Shown: positions 6,653 through 10,073 of the stretch, piece after piece
Layout of the letters: each line of letters opens with the position of its first letter
Position numbering within the stretch: the stretch's first letter is position 1
Source of the DNA: JAQVUB01 sp033809415
GTDB lineage: Bacteria > Verrucomicrobiota > Lentisphaeria > Oligosphaerales > Oligosphaeraceae
Length of the DNA stretch: 10,073 bases
Reading direction: 5' to 3'
Assembly (NCBI GenBank): GCA_033809415.1
Contig: JAPXLT010000174.1
Coordinates: 1-10,073 of the forward strand
Notes under the pieces: model-generated
Database searches by the model: none
Told to the model about the DNA's origin: nothing
The model's input: only the letters and a program-made list of their open reading frames with translations
Program-made: the position numbers and the translations under genes

Positions 6653-7728
6653 ATCGAATCCTGTTCTGCGGCTTCCTTGCAGTAAGTCGCAAGATCGTCG
6701 GCTGTGGAAATCTGCTTTTCTCGGTAAAAGCGGCGATACCAGCCGGCTGTGCGTTGAAAGGTTTCTGCTGCCGTCCAGACGGGATGCCAATGCAGCCTCG
6801 AGTTGGCCTTGCTGCAATCCAAGCGCAGTAGGCCGGCTTCATGCGGGGCGTCCGGTTGCGGATGCATTCGGAAGGAAATTTCCGGCCAGGATGCCGCCAA
6901 TGCCTTGGCTGTATCAGCCACGCTGATCGGAGTTTGGCCAGTCGGACCGAAATTCCAGGCGTCAGCGAATTCCGGTTTTTCTGCCAGCAGGAGTTGCCCC
7001 AGCAGGAGGTATCCACTGAGCGGTTCCAGGACATGTTGCCAGGGACGCACGGCCTGAGGGTTGCGGATATCGACGGTTTGTCCAGCGGCAGCGGCTTTCA
7101 TCATATCGGGAACCAGGCGGTCTTCGGCCCAGTCGCCACCACCAATCACATTGCCGGAACGGGCACTGGCCAGAAGAGCCTGGTGCTTCCGGCCATATTC
7201 CTCTGGATGAAAAAAACTTCTGCGCCAACTGCTGACGAGCAGTTCTGCGCAACCCTTGGAAGCGCTGTAGGGATCATAGCCCCCGAGCGCATCATTTTCC
7301 CGGTACCCCCAGACCCATTCCCGGTTTTCATAGCATTTGTCGCTACTGATGACGACAATGGCACGGACGCTTTCGCATTGACGGCAGGCCTCCAGAAGAT
7401 TGGCGGTGCCAAGAACATTCGTCTCAAAAGTCTGTACCGGATCCCGGTAGGAGCGGCGTACCAGCGACTGAGCGGCAAGGTGAAAAATCACCTCAGGTTG
7501 AAAATCGCTGACCAGCTTTTGCAATGCAGCGGCATTGCGTATATCGCAGATTTCCGAGCGGAAGCTCATCTCAAGCAGGCTGAAATGATTAGGCTGTCCC
7601 TCTGCCGGCAAAGCAATGCCGCAGATTTCAGCGCCAAGGCTTTGCAGCCAGAATGCCAGCCAGGAACCTTTGAAACCGGTGTGCCCGGTTATCAATACCC
7701 GACGGTGGCGATAACAGTCCTTGAACAT
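6640..7728 (-). CDS. rfbG: CDP-glucose 4,6-dehydratase
   Basis: This 362-residue extended SDR is close in size to known RfbG/AscB proteins. It converts CDP-D-glucose to CDP-4-keto-6-deoxy-D-glucose using bound NAD. Visible motifs are the nucleotide-binding GHTGFKG (15-21), HLAAQSLVRRSY (83-94) as typical of RfbG, the catalytic SSDK (128-131), the pair Y154/K158 in YSASK, and RPWQHVLEP (228-236). The ATG at 7728 has GAGGG five bases upstream. Earlier in-frame ATGs (7740, 7851) lack a binding site and add sequence not seen in the family. It is the first gene of the leftward operon, with rfbH overlapping its end. The usual upstream partner rfbF is on the opposite strand across the divergent gap. 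Confidence 0.95.
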   Translation of the reverse strand: MFKDCYRHRRVLITGHTGFKGSWLAFWLQSLGAEICGIALPAEGQPNHFSLLEMSFRSEICDIRNAAALQKLVSDFQPEVIFHLAAQSLVRRSYRDPVQTFETNVLGTANLLEACRQCESVRAIVVISSDKCYENREWVWGYRENDALGGYDPYSASKGCAELLVSSWRRSFFHPEEYGRKHQALLASARSGNVIGGGDWAEDRLVPDMMKAAAAGQTVDIRNPQAVRPWQHVLEPLSGYLLLGQLLLAEKPEFADAWNFGPTGQTPISVADTAKALAASWPEISFRMHPQPDAPHEAGLLRLDCSKANSRLHWHPVWTAAETFQRTAGWYRRFYREKQISTADDLATYCKEAAEQDSIWSK

Positions 7729-7733
7729 GAATT

Positions 7734-7738
7734 CCCTC
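7734..7738 (-). promoter_or_regulatory. rfbG: Ribosome binding site deciding the rfbG start
   Basis: GAGGG on the minus strand lies five bases before the ATG at 7728. It marks that ATG rather than 7740 or 7851 as the start. Confidence 0.65.
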
Positions 7739-7767
7739 ATAAAAAAACGATTGTCTAACCGGAAAAA

Positions 7768-7796
7768 CTTATTGCATACTGTAATCCATTGAACAA
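7768..7796 (-). promoter_or_regulatory. Weak candidate promoter for the rfbG operon
   Basis: On the minus strand TTGTTC (7796-7791) and AATAAG (7773-7768) are separated by 17 bases, about 40 bases before the rfbG start. The boxes match the sigma-70 consensus at 3 of 6 and 4 of 6 positions, so this is only a suggestion. Spacing and position are right, sequence match is poor. Confidence 0.22.
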
Positions 7797-7858
7797 CGAA
7801 ATGCCCGAAAGGACACGAAAAAATTTCATGGAAGTGGCTTTTTCTGCACAAATGCGTC

Positions 7859-8046
7859 GTGCGTAGTGCTTAGTGCGGGTCAGACGTGGTGGACGGTGTG
7901 GACAGTGTGGACGGTGTGGACGGTGTGGACAGGACAAGCCCCCCCCCGCACCCACGACTGTCAGAATAATCACAACCGGGACGGTTGCGCTACTTTTTAA
8001 ATCTGCGCCCCCTGCACCCGTTCCCAACGCACCACGCACTACGCAC
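7859..8046. repeat. Imperfect inverted repeat flanking the repeat cluster
   Basis: GTGCGTAGTGC at 7859-7869 recurs exactly as its reverse complement at 8036-8046. Extending the match to 19 bases (7859-7877 with 8028-8046) leaves 17 of 19 identical by my count. The arms enclose the tandem repeat and the C run. The arms are themselves low in complexity (GTGC/GTAGTGC words), so they may be micro-repeats in opposite orientation rather than the ends of a mobile element. Confidence 0.5.
7886..7930. repeat. Five-copy 9-base tandem repeat (GGTGTGGAC)
   Basis: Units read GTGGTGGAC (7886-7894), GGTGTGGAC (7895-7903), AGTGTGGAC (7904-7912), GGTGTGGAC (7913-7921) and GGTGTGGAC (7922-7930). Three are identical and the outer ones are degenerate. 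A partial unit AGGAC follows, then the C run at 7939-7947. A 9-base period keeps the reading frame open, which explains the spurious long frame across it. Confidence 0.85.
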
Positions 8047-8202
8047 CCCATTCCTCTGAACCTTGTACTACAGAAGACTGAGGCATTATCGCACAGCAAA
8101 GGTTTTGGGCATAAGGAACGCACTATTCATTGTTTTTTTGACTTCAGCAGTTACTTTATCTTGCAGCCGCCAAAGAATCAATATGAGACAACGGACTGGG
8201 AT

Positions 8203-9186
8203 ATGTCACGAAAGTTGATCAGCATTACATCGGGTTGCTTCAATGAAGAGCAAAACCTTGTGGAATTATGGGAACGCCTGAAAAAGGTGTTTGAGAATGA
8301 GCCGGCATACGATTTTGAATTGATCATTGCCGACAACTGCTCGACTGACCGCAGCCGAGAGGTGTTGCGCCGCTTAGCGTCCGAAGACAGTCGGCTGAAG
8401 GTGATCTTCAATACCCGCAATTACGGTCATATCCGTTCACCCTACAATGCCTTTCTGAAAGCAGAAGGTGATGCGGTCATCTCGATGTGTTCCGACCTCC
8501 AGGAACCCCCTGAACTGATTCCGGAGTTTCTGCGTAAATGGGAAGCAGGCGCCAAAGTCGTGGTGGGCGTGCGTGCAAAAACCCGTGCAAACCCGATTCT
8601 GGCAGTCGGACGATCCTTTTATTACCATCTCTTGTCGCGTTTTGCAAATTCGGAAAAAATCATCCGGAATTTTACCGGTTTCGGCTTGTATGACCGATGT
8701 TTCATGGAGGCCTTGAAAAAATATCATGATCCTTATCCGTATTTTCGCGGGCTGGTCAGCGAAATTGGTTTTCGTCCGGTAGAGGTGCCCTTTGTCCAGG
8801 ACAAACGCAAATACGGCAAGACAAAAAACAACTTTTTCACCTTGTATGACATGGCCATGACCGGCTTTGTCAACCATACCAAGCTGCCGTTGCGTCTGGC
8901 CATGTTCTCAGGGTTTGTTCTGGCTTTCTTCAGCTTTCTTGTGGCGGCAGTCTATTTTGTCTATAAACTTACCCATTGGGATACCTTTTCATTGGGAATG
9001 GCGCCCTTGGTGATCGGCATGTTCTTTTTCTCCGGCGTTCAATTGATTTTTACCGGCATTATTGGGGAATATCTCGGTGCCGTCTGGACGCATGTGCGTA
9101 ACCACCCTCTCGTTATAGAAGAGGAATTGCTGAATTTCCCGGATGCAAAGGATTGCCGGAGGAATGATGCAGGAAAGGAGACTTGA
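8203..9186 (+). CDS. Family 2 glycosyltransferase, GtrB/ArnC/dolichyl-phosphate-mannose-synthase-like
   Basis: This 327-residue membrane glycosyltransferase has a GT-A catalytic domain at about residues 1-225. Visible motifs are the nucleotide-binding start ISITSGCFNEE, DNCSTDRS (44-51), and the metal-binding SDLQEPP (97-103, D98), which matches the DLQDPP motif of polyprenyl-phosphate glycosyltransferases. YGKTKNN (204-210) is followed by two predicted membrane helices (about 231-254 and 264-293). Such enzymes usually move a sugar from a nucleotide donor to undecaprenyl phosphate on the inner face of the inner membrane. The lipid-linked sugar is then flipped and added to the glycan. The donor is unknown. 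CDP-linked sugar made here, or UDP-glucose, are possible. The ATG at 8203 begins the fold. No good binding site precedes it, and the 110 codons that could extend it upstream cross the tandem repeat. The gene overlaps rfbF by one base. Confidence 0.88.
   Translation: MSRKLISITSGCFNEEQNLVELWERLKKVFENEPAYDFELIIADNCSTDRSREVLRRLASEDSRLKVIFNTRNYGHIRSPYNAFLKAEGDAVISMCSDLQEPPELIPEFLRKWEAGAKVVVGVRAKTRANPILAVGRSFYYHLLSRFANSEKIIRNFTGFGLYDRCFMEALKKYHDPYPYFRGLVSEIGFRPVEVPFVQDKRKYGKTKNNFFTLYDMAMTGFVNHTKLPLRLAMFSGFVLAFFSFLVAAVYFVYKLTHWDTFSLGMAPLVIGMFFFSGVQLIFTGIIGEYLGAVWTHVRNHPLVIEEELLNFPDAKDCRRNDAGKET
9175..9180 (+). promoter_or_regulatory. rfbF: Strong ribosome binding site of rfbF inside the glycosyltransferase end
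   Basis: AAGGAG lies five bases before the ATG at 9186. That ATG shares its A with the glycosyltransferase TGA stop (TGATG), so the two genes are probably translationally coupled. An in-frame TTG one codon earlier is less likely. Confidence 0.7.
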
Positions 9187-10004
9187 TGACTGCCAAGGTC
9201 AAAAAAACGGATATGCCTCCGGCAATGATTCTGTGTGGGGGCAAAGGAACCCGGCTTCGTGATGTGACAGAGTTGCTGCCCAAGCCGTTGGTGCCGATTG
9301 GCGAATACCCAATCGTCTGGCATGTGATGAAGTCGTATGCCGCCTTTGGAGTAAAGCGCTTCATCCTTTGCCTGGGGTATAAACGCGAAGAGTTCGTTGA
9401 TTATTTCCTGAATTACCATAGCCGTGTCAATGATGTCACTGTCCATCTTGGCAATCATGGCTCGGTTGAAATACACGAGAATGATCATCACGAGGATTGG
9501 CAGGTGACCTTGGCCAATACAGGGCTGGAAACACGCACCGGCGGACGCATCCAGCGGGCCAGCAAATACCTCGAACCGCAGGACGAGGATTTCTTCCTGA
9601 CCTATGGCGACGGCCTGGCAGACTTGAATATCGCCGAAGAACTCGAATTCCATCGCCGCCATCAGAAATTGCTGACTTGCTCCGCCGTACATCCGGCAGC
9701 GCGTTTCGGAGAATTGCAGCTGAAAGACGACGAAGTATTGCGTTTCGAAGAAAAACCTGCCCAGACCGATGGCTATATCAATGGCGGGTTCATGGTGCTG
9801 AAAAAAGAGTTTCTGCAAAAATATCTGCTGGAAGACAAAGACCAGTTTTTTGAAATGGAACCCATGCACAAGGCAGTTCAGGATGGTCAGATGGTCGCAT
9901 TCCGCCACGAGGGATTCTGGCAGTGCATGGACAACCCTCGCGAGTATCAGCTCCTTAATGACCTCTGGCAGAAAGGTCAAGCACCCTGGACAAAATATTG
10001 GTAA
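9186..10004 (+). CDS. rfbF: Glucose-1-phosphate cytidylyltransferase
   Basis: This 272-residue nucleotidyltransferase makes CDP-glucose from CTP and glucose 1-phosphate, the first committed step towards CDP-dideoxysugars. The N-terminal signature GGKGTRL (18-24) with PKPLVPIG (32-39) is the pyrophosphorylase motif. The metal-binding aspartate is D142 in TYGDG, EEKP is at 188-191, and the second metal-site aspartate D249 is in WQCMDNPREY. The overall pattern matches RfbF (usual length about 257) rather than glucose-1-phosphate thymidylyl- or uridylyltransferases. About ten extra N-terminal residues are charged and poorly conserved. It lies behind a glycosyltransferase and is divergent from rfbG and rfbH, whereas the familiar order is rfbF-rfbG-rfbH on one strand. 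The stop codon abuts a G-rich tandem repeat. Confidence 0.95.
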   Translation: MTAKVKKTDMPPAMILCGGKGTRLRDVTELLPKPLVPIGEYPIVWHVMKSYAAFGVKRFILCLGYKREEFVDYFLNYHSRVNDVTVHLGNHGSVEIHENDHHEDWQVTLANTGLETRTGGRIQRASKYLEPQDEDFFLTYGDGLADLNIAEELEFHRRHQKLLTCSAVHPAARFGELQLKDDEVLRFEEKPAQTDGYINGGFMVLKKEFLQKYLLEDKDQFFEMEPMHKAVQDGQMVAFRHEGFWQCMDNPREYQLLNDLWQKGQAPWTKYW

Positions 10005-10073
10005 GGGTGCAGGGTGCAGGGTGCAGGGGGCAGGGGGCAGGGGAGAGGGTGCAGGGGGCAGGGGGCAGGGTGC
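10005..10073. repeat. G-rich 7-base tandem repeat (GGGTGCA / GGGGGCA), running off the window
   Basis: Starting at the base after the rfbF stop, nine full 7-base units and a partial tenth can be read in strict phase to the window end. Three GGGTGCA are followed by two GGGGGCA, one GGGGAGA, one GGGTGCA, two GGGGGCA and a partial GGGTGC. Each unit brings a run of at least three G, so the plus strand could form G-quadruplexes. The right boundary is not visible. Its 13-base core also appears, inverted, at 8007-8019. Confidence 0.9.

Larger units (their letters stand above)
7729..8202. other. Divergent intergenic region between rfbG and the glycosyltransferase
   Basis: About 470 bases separate the two oppositely directed start codons. 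A single open frame runs through much of it on the plus strand, but its translation is low-complexity (repeated Gly-Arg-Cys type residues from the tandem repeat) and is not credible as protein. The region contains a 9-base tandem repeat, a run of nine C (7939-7947), a 13-base copy of the repeat core seen at the window end (8007-8019, inverted), and an imperfect inverted repeat (7859-7877 with 8028-8046). Promoters for both operons should lie here, but only a weak leftward candidate is visible. Confidence 0.75.

Noticed and set aside
6653..6817. A 55-codon upstream extension of rfbH
   Set aside because: It lies wholly inside rfbG in another frame and is not seen in the family. The ATG at 6652 has a good binding site and gives near-normal length.
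6841..7758. A long plus-strand open frame opposite rfbG
   Set aside because: It is antisense to rfbG with no recognisable protein features. Long shadow frames are common opposite G+C-rich genes.
7729..7851. A 41-codon upstream extension of rfbG
   Set aside because: No binding site serves the earlier ATGs, and the added residues are atypical for the family. The strong GAGGG site serves the ATG at 7728.
7855..8050. CRISPR array
   Set aside because: The repeats are 9-base tandem units without spacers, and no cas genes are present.
8138..8143. TTGACT as a -35 box for the glycosyltransferase operon
   Set aside because: No acceptable -10 box follows at 16-18 bases, so I do not call a promoter.
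7873..8202. A 110-codon upstream extension of the glycosyltransferase reading frame
   Set aside because: The added sequence is the translation of the 9-base tandem repeat and C-rich DNA (Gly-Arg-Cys and proline-rich), with no relation to the family. The enzyme fold starts at the ATG at 8203.
8183..8218. An 11-codon open frame overlapping the glycosyltransferase start
   Set aside because: It has an ATG at 8183 and a TGA at 8216, but no binding site and nothing in its sequence suggesting a leader peptide.
9039..9980. A long minus-strand open frame opposite rfbF
   Set aside because: It is antisense to a gene with clear catalytic motifs, and its translation shows no recognisable domain. It is a shadow frame.

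Overview
The window is a stretch of a surface-polysaccharide (O-antigen or capsule) locus, most likely from a Gram-negative bacterium. The support for this is a recognisable CDP-3,6-dideoxyhexose pathway (rfbF, rfbG and rfbH type genes), a membrane-anchored family 2 glycosyltransferase, and four further sugar-modifying enzymes. Nothing in the sequence fixes the phylum. Base composition is moderate and mixed. Gaps between genes carry short-period tandem repeats of the kind seen in many environmental and host-associated genomes. I found no tRNA, rRNA, CRISPR array or transposase.

Layout: eight genes face away from one divergent intergenic region (about 7729-8202). Leftward (minus strand), in transcription order: rfbG (CDP-glucose 4,6-dehydratase), rfbH (CDP-4-keto-6-deoxyglucose 3-dehydratase, PMP and [2Fe-2S] dependent), a two-domain DRE-TIM (HMG-CoA-lyase-like) aldolase, a HAD phosphatase, a thiamine-diphosphate (acetolactate-synthase-like) enzyme, and an NAD(P)-dependent epimerase/reductase. 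The first four overlap by 1 to 14 bases. The ThDP gene follows after 47 bases and the reductase after 103 bases, so one operon is likely. Rightward (plus strand): a GtrB/ArnC-like glycosyltransferase, then rfbF (glucose-1-phosphate cytidylyltransferase) with a 1-base overlap.

How the genes could work together: RfbF makes CDP-glucose, RfbG makes CDP-4-keto-6-deoxyglucose, and RfbH removes the C3 oxygen. With a reductase not present here, the product would be CDP-4-keto-3,6-dideoxyglucose. In yersiniose biosynthesis a ThDP enzyme (YerE) adds a two-carbon branch from pyruvate to the C4 ketone of that sugar, and a reductase (YerF) reduces the branch carbonyl. This locus has a ThDP enzyme and a reductase in matching positions, plus an aldolase and a phosphatase. 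My main inference is that the last two make a different, longer 2-oxo-acid donor, so the product would be a branched 3,6-dideoxy sugar with an extended side chain (yersiniose or caryophyllose type). This is not proven by the sequence.

The gaps hold three separate short-period tandem repeats: 9-base units at 42-68, 9-base units at 7886-7930, and 7-base G-rich units from 10005 to the window end. The 13-base core of the last one also occurs, inverted, in the divergent intergenic region.
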